This document shows, piece after piece, positions 1 to 6,820 of a DNA stretch of 17,248 bases; the stretch's first letter is position 1, and each line of letters opens with the position of its first letter. A model generated the notes under the pieces. That model was not told where the DNA came from and did no database searches. It worked only from the letters and a program-made list of their open reading frames with translations. This DNA comes from Clostridiales bacterium (lineage in GTDB: Bacteria; Bacillota; Clostridia; Oscillospirales; CAG-272): the NCBI GenBank assembly GCA_003522145.1, contig DPGD01000051.1:1-17248 (forward strand), read 5' to 3'. The position numbers and the translations under genes are program-made.

Positions 1-15
1 TTGGCCTTTTCAGGT

Positions 16-80
16 CGTGCAGGCGGGAGGCATCGTCGAAAACCCAAGGGCTTTCGGAAGGATGCCTCCCACCATGCACG
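16..80. other. Long inverted repeat / candidate structured RNA end
   Basis: A two-part stem is visible: CGTGCA (16-21) pairs with TGCACG (75-80), and GGGAGGCATC (25-34) pairs with GATGCCTCCC (61-70). A 3 x 4 nt internal loop separates them. Inside, CGAAA (37-41) can pair with TTTCG (52-56). That gives 21 base pairs without a mismatch inside the stems. No poly-T follows, so it is not a standard terminator. It could be the 3' part of a structured RNA starting upstream of the window, or a repeat-associated hairpin. I do not recognise a known RNA family. Strand is unknown. Confidence 0.4.
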
Positions 81-96
81 AGAGCACAAAACACCC

Positions 97-285
97 ACAG
101 AGGGGACGGCGACTAGTATCCATAGATTGGTTCCCGAAAATCTACGGCTCCGGCGTTCCGGATTCTTTGCCCTTCCATAAAAAGTATGTTGCCCGTCCGC
201 AGATAAAGTTTTCGGATCGCCCCCTTTTTCAAAAGGGGGCGCCGGGGTGCAGGGCGGGGCCCTGCAAGGAACGCTGGGCGCAGGC
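97..285 (+). repeat. Dispersed repeat element, left copy
   Basis: This intergenic block recurs in inverted orientation at the right end of the window. Positions 119-154 are identical (36 nt) to the complement of 17102-17137. Positions 187-219 are identical (33 nt) to the complement of 17216-17248. Weaker similarity reaches back to about 97-108 (AGGGG..GGCG). Four hairpins lie in order: TAGATT/AATCTA (123-144), TCCGG/CCGGA around 149-162, a perfect 11-bp stem at 218-241, and GCAGGGC/GCCCTGC at 249-265. There is no coding potential. Outer limits are uncertain by about 15 nt. Confidence 0.85.
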
Positions 286-420
286 GGAGCCCTGCGAAGA
301 GAACCGGGTTGCAGGGGGTAGGAGCCCTGCAAGGAACGCTGGGTTGTAGAGCGGGGTGCCCTGCGAAAAGCATAAAAACAGGACAAAGGGCGGGGAGCAC
401 TGCAAAGAGTGCCGGGTGAA
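249..420 (+). repeat. Degenerate GCCCTGC mini-repeat array
   Basis: The 3' end of the repeat element runs into about five degenerate units of roughly 30-40 nt. Each carries a version of GCAGGGcGGGGCCCTGC followed by AAGGAACGCTGGGT or a similar spacer. Recognisable GCCCTGC or GCACTGC cores lie at 259-265, 289-295, 324-330, 358-364 and 398-403. The first unit is a perfect 7-bp palindrome with a GGG loop; later ones decay. The array ends about 35 nt before the promoter of the first gene. Confidence 0.7.
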
Positions 421-455
421 AGGATGGGAGCGAAGCCAGGAGAAACGGAAGGGGT

Positions 456-484
456 TTGACAAACGGTTGATTCCGTGCTACAAT
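456..484 (+). promoter_or_regulatory. SigA-type promoter for the DUF6062 operon
   Basis: TTGACA at 456-461 and TACAAT at 479-484 are separated by 17 bp, with a TGn extended -10 (476-478). The -35 matches the consensus perfectly. It lies 34 bp before the first ATG and just downstream of the GC-rich mini-repeats. Confidence 0.9.
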
Positions 485-518
485 AGAGCGGAAGAGCGAG
501 AGAAGGGGAGAAAGGGTC

Positions 519-1235
519 ATGTTTGAGACGATTTACACCATACCCATTAACGAAGCGTTTGACAAATCGGCAGAAGAGGGAGCCGGGTGTCCGTTTTGCA
601 GGTTATACGAGAAATTTGAAGGAGACGAGTTAGAGCTGATTTTAGGCGGGTCCATGATGGAGCCGGATGTGCGGATCAAGACCAACCGTCAGGGCTTCTG
701 CCGTCGGCATTACGACAAGCTGCTACAAAAGGGGAATCGGCTGGGGCTGGCGCTGATTTTGGAAAGCCATTTAAATGAGATACGAAAAGAGATGAAGGGA
801 GGAGCGGCGGACCTTTTCAAGAGTCCGGGGGCATCCGCAACGGAGAGGATCCGGAGTCTGGAGAAGGACTGTTATCTTTGTTCGCGCATTGATTTTTCCT
901 TCGGAAAAGTGATGGAGAACGCCGTGCTTCTCTGGGAAAAAGAGCCGGCCTTCCGCAAGAAGGCAGAAAATCAGCCATATTTCTGTCTGTCACATTTTGA
1001 AGAATATCTGCGCAACGCCAAGGGGAATCTGAACAAAAAGGACTATGCGCTTTTCTACAAACAGATTTCAGCGCCCACCTTCCGCTATTTTGAAGAGCTT
1101 TGCGGCGATGTGAGCTGGTTTTGCAAAAAATTTGATTACCGATATGAGGAAGAGCCTTGGGGAAATTCCAAGGATTCGGTGGAGCGGGCAATTGCATTTT
1201 TATCCAATCCGGCGGTAAAAAGCGACAAAAAGTAA
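519..1235 (+). CDS. DUF6062 family protein with paired Cys/His motifs
   Basis: This 238-residue protein has no signal peptide or membrane segment, so it is probably cytoplasmic. The N-terminus (YTIPINEAF) and the block GGSMMEPDVRIKTN followed by GFCRRH match what I know of the DUF6062 family, a Clostridia protein of unknown function. The sequence shows two similar half-modules: C24-x2-C27 with C61-x2-H64, and C118-x2-C121 with C156-x2-H159. Each looks able to bind one metal ion, probably zinc; this is inference. The ATG at 519 has an AAGGGGAG ribosome binding site 8 nt upstream and a strong promoter just before it. The gene is followed after 18 bp by a lipoprotein gene with its own GGAGGG site, so the two are very likely co-transcribed. 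Family assignment is from memory of the motif pattern; biochemical role unknown. Confidence 0.85.
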   Translation: MFETIYTIPINEAFDKSAEEGAGCPFCRLYEKFEGDELELILGGSMMEPDVRIKTNRQGFCRRHYDKLLQKGNRLGLALILESHLNEIRKEMKGGAADLFKSPGASATERIRSLEKDCYLCSRIDFSFGKVMENAVLLWEKEPAFRKKAENQPYFCLSHFEEYLRNAKGNLNKKDYALFYKQISAPTFRYFEELCGDVSWFCKKFDYRYEEEPWGNSKDSVERAIAFLSNPAVKSDKK

Positions 1236-1253
1236 GAATGCTTTGGAGGGAAT

Positions 1254-2087
1254 ATGAGGAGAAACAAACATAGGATAAAGCAACTTTCGCTGTATCTGGC
1301 GGTACTGACGCTTTTTCTGTTTGCTTCCTGCGGAACGGAGCCGGAAAGAGAGGATCAGGTGGTGTCCGAGCGGGCGGTAGAGCTGTTTAATCTGGGGATA
1401 GCCAGTTACCAGGAAGAAAATTTTTCAGGAGAAAGCCGGGCATACGCCGTTTTGAAAAAAACGGGGGAGGAGGCCGGGAGCTACGGCTCCTATTTGCAGA
1501 TGACCAGGGGGCTGTACCGCAACGATCAGGAAGAACCGGCCTTCCGGCTGTCTGTCCGAGGTTTCATAAACAGTCCGATGCCCGGAGAGGTGGACTGGGA
1601 AAAAAACACACCGCTTTACGAATGCTATTTACGGGACGGAATCAGTGTTTATGACTACGAAGGGGAAGAAAACGATTATAAGGTCGCCTTTGCCGGGGAT
1701 TATTTGTCGCATATCGGACTGTATGCCATCAGCGAACAGATGCCCAACCGATTTTATGCGATCAGTGACGGAAAGAGCGCCCGGATCGATCTGACTTTCA
1801 ATGCCGATCGGGTATACCGCTTGGAGGGAGCCTTTATCCAAATGATGAATCTGGCGCTTTTCGGCGGAGGAGTTGACCTGACCTATTCGGATCTGACAGT
1901 CAGTGCGCTTCTGGACGAAGAAGAGGGGCGATTCACGGAGTACACGGTGACTTTCGCCGGAACCATGAAGCAGGATCCGTCTCTGCGGGTTGAATATACC
2001 TATTTTGAGCGGTTTTTTGATTACGGGACGGAAGAAGAGATTGCTTTCCCGGATTTTGAGAAAGTTCCTTTGAAAGAAGTGAAATGA
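1254..2087 (+). CDS. Putative lipoprotein of unknown function
   Basis: This 277-residue protein begins with a basic N-terminus (MRRNKHRIK), a hydrophobic stretch (about residues 11-24) and a lipobox F23-A-S-C26, followed by an acidic linker. That is a typical type II signal peptide, so the mature protein should be anchored to the outer face of the membrane through Cys26. The rest is acidic and soluble-looking, with many aromatic residues and alternating beta-like segments in the C-terminal half. I recognise no domain. The ATG has GGAGGG 4 nt upstream and lies 18 bp after the DUF6062 stop, so it is probably the second gene of that unit. A weak hairpin and a new promoter follow, which suggests the transcription unit ends here. 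Function cannot be inferred from the neighbours. Confidence 0.8.
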   Translation: MRRNKHRIKQLSLYLAVLTLFLFASCGTEPEREDQVVSERAVELFNLGIASYQEENFSGESRAYAVLKKTGEEAGSYGSYLQMTRGLYRNDQEEPAFRLSVRGFINSPMPGEVDWEKNTPLYECYLRDGISVYDYEGEENDYKVAFAGDYLSHIGLYAISEQMPNRFYAISDGKSARIDLTFNADRVYRLEGAFIQMMNLALFGGGVDLTYSDLTVSALLDEEEGRFTEYTVTFAGTMKQDPSLRVEYTYFERFFDYGTEEEIAFPDFEKVPLKEVK

Positions 2088-2090
2088 ATG

Positions 2091-2130
2091 GAGTCGGCAC
2101 AGGGTGGACTTGCGCCGATTCTTCTGTTTA
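2091..2130 (+). terminator. Weak possible terminator after the lipoprotein gene
   Basis: GAGTCGGC (2091-2098) can pair with GCCGATTC (2114-2121), with one G-T pair and a 15-nt loop, followed by the modest T-rich tail TTCTGTTTATT. Its place between a stop codon and the next promoter fits a terminator, but the long loop and interrupted T-tract make it weak. Confidence 0.3.
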
Positions 2131-2197
2131 TTGTGGAGACGAGTGCTTTGAAGTAGCCGCCTCGTTCGGGAGCAGAAAGAAGAACCGGAGTTCTTTC

Positions 2198-2226
2198 TTG
2201 ACTTTGCCTTTTGATTGTGATACACT
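2198..2226 (+). promoter_or_regulatory. SigA-type promoter for the CotH-domain gene
   Basis: TTGACT (2198-2203), a 17-bp spacer and TACACT (2221-2226), with a TGn extended -10 at 2218-2220. It lies about 60 bp before the start codon of the large secreted protein. Confidence 0.8.
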
Positions 2227-2284
2227 GGAATCGGCATAAAGAAAAGGCCGCAGTGAACAGAGCGTATAAAAACGGAGGGTGTAA

Positions 2285-5179
2285 ATGATGAAAAGAATAC
2301 TGTGTCTTTTTTTGAGCATTTGTACGGTGATTCCGGTGTTTTTGGGCTTTTCTTTTGATATTTATGCAGAAGACAGCTATCAATATACATTTGAAGAGGG
2401 ACTGCTGACCGTTACCGGCAGCGGCATGATGGGCACCGAAACGGCCGCTCTTGCCGACTATCCCTGGCACTCTTTCAGGGACAGCATCACCGAAGTGGTG
2501 GTGGGCGACGGCATCACGGCGGTGGGGAAGAACGCCTTCTCAACCTGTCCGAACTTAAGCAGGATTACCTTCGGCAGGGATGTGACCAGTCTGGGAATGG
2601 ATGCCTTTGCCTATTGCGGTACGGTGGAGTCTGTGGTGTTCAGAGCGCCGCTTTTGGAAATGGGGCAGAGTACAGTTTATCAGACTACACTGAGATCCGT
2701 CACCCTGACCGACCAAAGCAAAGAAGAATTTCTGGCAGTTGCTTCGGTATGCAGGTACAACACGGCTTACAGCGGAGCGGATTTTACGATTCTGGAATCG
2801 GAGCAAACGGTTTTTGCAGATCTGAATGGGGACAAAACCAGAAATGTTTCCGATGTGGCCGCACTTTTAGACGGGTTCGGCAGTGGAACGGCTTTTGACA
2901 CGGATACGGCAGACCTGGACTTTGACGGAGCAATCAGCATTTCCGACACAGCGGCGCTGTTGGACCTTCTTTCGGGCAAGGAAACCTTCCAGTTGAAGCT
3001 GAATGAAGAGGGCAACGCCTATACCGTGGTGGGCTTGGGCAATATTTCCTCCAAGACCCCGGTTCTGCCCTCCTCTTATAATGGAATTCCGGTAACCGCA
3101 CTGGATCGGGGCGTTTTCAGAGTGAACAGCGGAGTGACGGAGATCACGATCCCTGAAAGCATCTCTACGGTGCTTGCAAAGGCGCTGACCTCCTGTGACA
3201 GCCTGGAGGAAATCCACTATTCCGGCACGGCGCTGCAATGGTTGCATACGGGTGCAGTCGTGCTGTCGGGGTGTCTGGTGATGGTGGAGGAAGAGACAGA
3301 TCTTTTCGATACGCTGAATCTGGAAGGAGCCACATCCATAGCCAATACAGGCGGTTACGGCGGCGGATTGCGGGTGAAATCCACCGGTGAATTGCTCTTT
3401 TCTCCCTATCTGAACGAATTGCGGGCGCTGATTTCGGCAGGCAAAAGTTATGAGGATTACGAAGGATACCTGCGTTTTACCGATCTGACCACCGGCTATA
3501 CCTATTCCGGTATATCGGTTCCGCCGGTAAAGAGCAAAGGGCAATGGGTGGACTTCTTCCTGCAGGGTGATGGCATCGACTGCGGCTTCTGTCCCACTGC
3601 CGGAAGGAGCTATTCCGTGGAAGTGGCGATTGTGGAAAAGGCCACCGGAACTGCGGTGGTCAAAGGGGTCTGTGAAATGACTGCGGCGGAGGCTTTTTCT
3701 TCCAGTAAGTACTATAATCCCACCGCCCTGCCCTCCGGCTCCATCCGTCCCGGCGGAAAACTGTGGGTGAATTATCTTACCTCCGGCGGCGGAAGCGTTT
3801 CGGGTGCGGTCAATCAGTTTGTGAAAGAAGGCGAAAATGCACAGACCGTCACGGCGGTGCCGCAAGAGGGCTATCTTTTCCTTGGCTGGAACGACGGGGT
3901 GCTTACCGCCCAACGAACGGACAGCAGTCTGGCGGCGGATCTGACGGTCAAAGCCTGCTTCGGTCCGGAGGCGGAAAAAACAGGAATCGCCAATATGTTT
4001 ATCTATACCGAAACCGGCGAGCCGGTGTTGAGTAAGGAGTATGTGGGTACCTTTGTGGCCATCCGGGATGCGGATTCAAGCACCTATAATCTTTCCGCAA
4101 CCGCCCGGATGAAGGGACGGGGAAATTCCTCCTGGAACGGCACGGCGGCACAGACCGATTACAACAGTAAGAATTCCTACCGTCTGAAATTCACCGAGAA
4201 GCAGAAGCTCTTCGGCATGGGCGAAAAGAAAAACAAGGACTGGGTACTGCAATCCAATAAATTTGACCTTTCGGGCTTGCGGAACTGGATGGTCTGGAAT
4301 CTGGCGAACAAGATGGGAAGCGTTCCCTATGTGCCGGAGTGCACCTGGATTCAGCTGTATGTGAACAACGAATACAGAGGAATGTATATGGTCTGCGAAC
4401 AGGTGGAGGTGGCCACCGGAAGAGCAGATGTGGACGATTCTCTCAGTGTTCCCGACAAGGGGTATCTGGTGGAGATCGACTTCAGAGGCGACAGCGATAC
4501 CGATCCGTATTTCTATATTGACGGCTACGGCGGCACCGGAAACGAGCGCCCGGAATTCTGCATCAAGAGCGATGTCACCGACGAAGCGGCGGACAAGGCG
4601 TTTATTCAGGAGTATATTCAGCGTTGCCACGATGCGATCATGAGCGGAGATCGAGCGGCGATTGAAGAATTGGTGGATCTGCCGTCCTTAGTGGATATGT
4701 ACATTCTGGAGGAGCTTTCCAAGGATGTGGATGCCGGAAGGGCCAGCTTCTACCTGCAAAAGGATGTGGGCGGAAAACTCTTCTTCACCGCTCCCTGGGA
4801 TTTTGACTTCGGATTCGGAACCTACGGCTCCGCCATTTCCAACGACGGACTGATTTCACAAGGAAGCCAGAACTGTACTTGGTTTGCCTCTCTCATCACC
4901 AGAGGCTGGTTCCGCACGCTGGTTTGGGAGAGAATGGCGGAACTGGATTCCTCGTTCAATACGATGCTTGCAGAGCTGGATGCCAAGAAAACAGAGCTGG
5001 GAGCGGCGGCAGACAAGAACGCCTACTTCTGGAATATGTACGGAAGACAGTACCACGGATATGTTTCGGCACAGGTTTCGACCAATCTGACAACCTATAC
5101 CGAACACATTGATTTTCTGATAAACTGGACCACCGGCAGGTGGAGCAATCTGAAGAAACAGTTGTTGAATCTCGGATGA
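2285..5179 (+). CDS. Secreted CotH-domain protein with LRR, dockerin-like and repeat modules
   Basis: This 964-residue protein has a signal peptide ending near the YAED of residues 29-32, and no LPXTG or C-terminal anchor. Domains in order: BspA-type leucine-rich repeats (about 38-150; the GDGITAVGKNAFSTC type); a dockerin-like duplicated Ca-binding module (about 179-228), with a degenerate first loop from D179 and a canonical second loop from D210 (D-x-D-x-D-G-x-I-S-x-x-D); a second LRR-like block (244-325); a beta-rich unknown region (330-480); a bacterial InlB-type repeat (about 490-560); and a CotH domain (about 567-930). The CotH domain shows KGRGNSSWN (610-618), the LFGMG..KNKDWVLQSN segment and W838-D-F-D-F-G, the likely metal/ATP-binding acidic motif of CotH kinases. 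CotH proteins are atypical protein kinases of spore coats and also occur in rumen cellulosome-type proteins; the substrate here is unknown. GGAGGG lies 5 nt before ATG 2285 and 8 nt before ATG 2288, so either could start. Confidence 0.9.
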   Translation: MMKRILCLFLSICTVIPVFLGFSFDIYAEDSYQYTFEEGLLTVTGSGMMGTETAALADYPWHSFRDSITEVVVGDGITAVGKNAFSTCPNLSRITFGRDVTSLGMDAFAYCGTVESVVFRAPLLEMGQSTVYQTTLRSVTLTDQSKEEFLAVASVCRYNTAYSGADFTILESEQTVFADLNGDKTRNVSDVAALLDGFGSGTAFDTDTADLDFDGAISISDTAALLDLLSGKETFQLKLNEEGNAYTVVGLGNISSKTPVLPSSYNGIPVTALDRGVFRVNSGVTEITIPESISTVLAKALTSCDSLEEIHYSGTALQWLHTGAVVLSGCLVMVEEETDLFDTLNLEGATSIANTGGYGGGLRVKSTGELLFSPYLNELRALISAGKSYEDYEGYLRFTDLTTGYTYSGISVPPVKSKGQWVDFFLQGDGIDCGFCPTAGRSYSVEVAIVEKATGTAVVKGVCEMTAAEAFSSSKYYNPTALPSGSIRPGGKLWVNYLTSGGGSVSGAVNQFVKEGENAQTVTAVPQEGYLFLGWNDGVLTAQRTDSSLAADLTVKACFGPEAEKTGIANMFIYTETGEPVLSKEYVGTFVAIRDADSSTYNLSATARMKGRGNSSWNGTAAQTDYNSKNSYRLKFTEKQKLFGMGEKKNKDWVLQSNKFDLSGLRNWMVWNLANKMGSVPYVPECTWIQLYVNNEYRGMYMVCEQVEVATGRADVDDSLSVPDKGYLVEIDFRGDSDTDPYFYIDGYGGTGNERPEFCIKSDVTDEAADKAFIQEYIQRCHDAIMSGDRAAIEELVDLPSLVDMYILEELSKDVDAGRASFYLQKDVGGKLFFTAPWDFDFGFGTYGSAISNDGLISQGSQNCTWFASLITRGWFRTLVWERMAELDSSFNTMLAELDAKKTELGAAADKNAYFWNMYGRQYHGYVSAQVSTNLTTYTEHIDFLINWTTGRWSNLKKQLLNLG

Positions 5180-5191
5180 ATCACGGCATAC

Positions 5192-5230
5192 AGGGCGTTG
5201 GGCAAAGACGATTGTCCCAACGCCCTTTCC
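5192..5230 (+). terminator. Hairpin terminator after the CotH-domain gene
   Basis: A perfect 11-bp stem, AGGGCGTTGGG (5192-5202) with CCCAACGCCCT (5216-5226), has a 13-nt loop. It starts 12 nt after the stop codon. The T-tract is short (TTT, then CCACAGTTTT), so termination may be incomplete, but the position between a stop and a new promoter supports the call. Confidence 0.75.
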
Positions 5231-5271
5231 ACAGTTTTCCACAGCTTTTGTAGAAAATTTACTTTTAGATA

Positions 5272-5300
5272 TTGAACCTTCGGAAAAACTATGTTATAAT
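5272..5300 (+). promoter_or_regulatory. SigA-type promoter for flippase-pfkA
   Basis: TTGAAC (5272-5277), a 17-bp spacer and a perfect TATAAT (5295-5300), with an extended -10 TGT (5292-5294). The -35 hexamer contains the TTG that opens the longest reading frame of the flippase, which therefore cannot be its start. Confidence 0.9.
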
Positions 5301-5337
5301 ACAATCCAATGATATACTGGGGGGAGAAGGGGAAAGC

Positions 5338-6810
5338 GTGAACCGGTACAAGAAGCTTTTGCAAAACACGGGTCTGATCACTCTGGGCACTTTCGGCTCC
5401 AAGCTGTTGCCCTTCCTCCTCATGCGGCTGTATACCGCAGCGTTGAGTGACGGAGATTATAACACGGCGGATTTAGTGACCCAGACGGCGAAATTGCTGA
5501 TCCCTTTTGCGGCGCTGGGATTGACCGAAGGGCTGTTCCGGCTGGCAATGGAGGGGAACCGCTCCCTGAAGAAGAAGGTATTCACCGCCGGCTTCCTGAT
5601 TTTCGGCGGAGGCTTTGTGCTGCTGGTGCCGCTCCTTCTCGTCGCCTATCTGATTCTGAAGGGATACGGCATTTCCTTTTCCCGGTATATATTTCTGATC
5701 GGGCTTTATGTGCTTGCGTCCTGTCTGCACTCTCTGGTAACTCAGTATATACGCACCAAGGATCACTTTTTCTTCTTCTCCCTGCAGGGAGTGGTCAATA
5801 CGGTTCTGGTGGCGGTGCTCAACATTGTTTTTTATGCCACCGGACATTTCGGAGTGGAGGAATATGTGCTTTCGGTGGCGTTAGCGGACTTTGCCACCTT
5901 CCTTCTGGTGTTTCTCAAGGAGCGGCTTTGGCGGGATCTGGTTCCTCCGCGGAAAATTGAAAAAGAAGTGTATTCGGTCATGATCCGCTACAGCGCCCCC
6001 CTCATTCCCATGGCTGTTTCCTGGTGGATCACCGCCGTTTCGGACCGGTACATGGTGCGGTTGTTTGTGGCGGATCCCAATGTGGCCGATTACTATTCGG
6101 CGGCATACAAAATTCCCACCCTGGTCACACTCCTTTGTTCCATTTTTTCTCAGGCCTGGAGCTATTCCTCGGTGAAGGAGAATGACGAAAAGGAACGCTC
6201 CCGCTTCTTTTCCAAGGTGTTTTCCACCTATTTCGGTCTGCTTTTTCTGATGGCTGCCTTTCTGGTGGCGTTTTCCAAGGTTCTGACCGCTCTGATGATG
6301 GCCAAGAGCTACCGACCCGCCTGGGAATATATTCCGATTCTGACGGGCGCCACCGTGTTCAGCTCTTTGGTGACTTTTATGGGCAGCGTGTACACGGTGC
6401 GCATGAAGAGCACCTTCTCCATGTGGACCTCCCTTGTGGGGGCGGCGCTGAACATTGTTCTGAACCTCCTGTTGATTCCCGAGCGTATCGGCTCGGTAAA
6501 GATGGCGGGCATGGGCGCTATGGGTGCCGCCGTTGCCACCTTGATCAGCTATTTTGCCGTGTTCCTGATCCGGGCGCTTACGGCCAAACACTATGTGCGC
6601 TTCAACCTGCACTCCTTTTTGTTGGGAGAGAACTGTGTTCTGCTCTTCTTGCAGATTCTGTTGATGACCTTCTCGGACCGGCTGTCCCCTTTTCTGTGGA
6701 TTCCCCTGCAGGTGATTTTTGTCGGACTGTTCCTGCTTTTAGACGGCAGGATTCTCTATAAAAGATTGAAGAAATTTCTTTTCCCGAAATCTAATGAAAA
6801 GAAAGTTTGA
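5338..6810 (+). CDS. Oligosaccharide flippase family protein (Wzx/MATE-like)
   Basis: This very hydrophobic protein (490 residues from the GTG at 5338) has many membrane-spanning segments, about 12-14 by eye. It has the opening typical of the polysaccharide-biosynthesis/MOP flippase family: an amphipathic RYKKLLQNTG helix, then LITLGTFGSKLLPFLLMRLYT. Family members move lipid-linked sugars across the cytoplasmic membrane for exopolysaccharide, teichoic-acid-like or capsule synthesis; the substrate here is unknown, and no glycosyltransferase genes lie nearby. I chose GTG 5338 because a strong GGGGAGAAGGGGA site lies just upstream. The longer frame from TTG 5272 lies inside the promoter -35 box and would add 22 residues with no family-like character. 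Its TGA stop forms part of the ribosome binding site (TGAGGT) of pfkA 10 nt downstream, which implies translational coupling. A lipid II flippase (MurJ-type) role is possible but less likely. Confidence 0.85.
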   Translation: MNRYKKLLQNTGLITLGTFGSKLLPFLLMRLYTAALSDGDYNTADLVTQTAKLLIPFAALGLTEGLFRLAMEGNRSLKKKVFTAGFLIFGGGFVLLVPLLLVAYLILKGYGISFSRYIFLIGLYVLASCLHSLVTQYIRTKDHFFFFSLQGVVNTVLVAVLNIVFYATGHFGVEEYVLSVALADFATFLLVFLKERLWRDLVPPRKIEKEVYSVMIRYSAPLIPMAVSWWITAVSDRYMVRLFVADPNVADYYSAAYKIPTLVTLLCSIFSQAWSYSSVKENDEKERSRFFSKVFSTYFGLLFLMAAFLVAFSKVLTALMMAKSYRPAWEYIPILTGATVFSSLVTFMGSVYTVRMKSTFSMWTSLVGAALNIVLNLLLIPERIGSVKMAGMGAMGAAVATLISYFAVFLIRALTAKHYVRFNLHSFLLGENCVLLFLQILLMTFSDRLSPFLWIPLQVIFVGLFLLLDGRILYKRLKKFLFPKSNEKKV

Positions 6811-6820
6811 GGTAAAACCT

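Noticed and set aside
17..349. Open frames on both strands across the left repeat element
   Set aside because: The sequence is a repeat with hairpins and matches the inverted right copies without preserving a frame; no ribosome binding site.
249..420. CRISPR array
   Set aside because: The units are degenerate, have no unique spacers of constant length, and no cas gene is present.
2867..3913. A 348-residue open frame on the minus strand opposite the CotH-domain gene
   Set aside because: It is a shadow of the CotH-domain gene with no family-like sequence; the plus-strand protein has continuous recognisable domains here.
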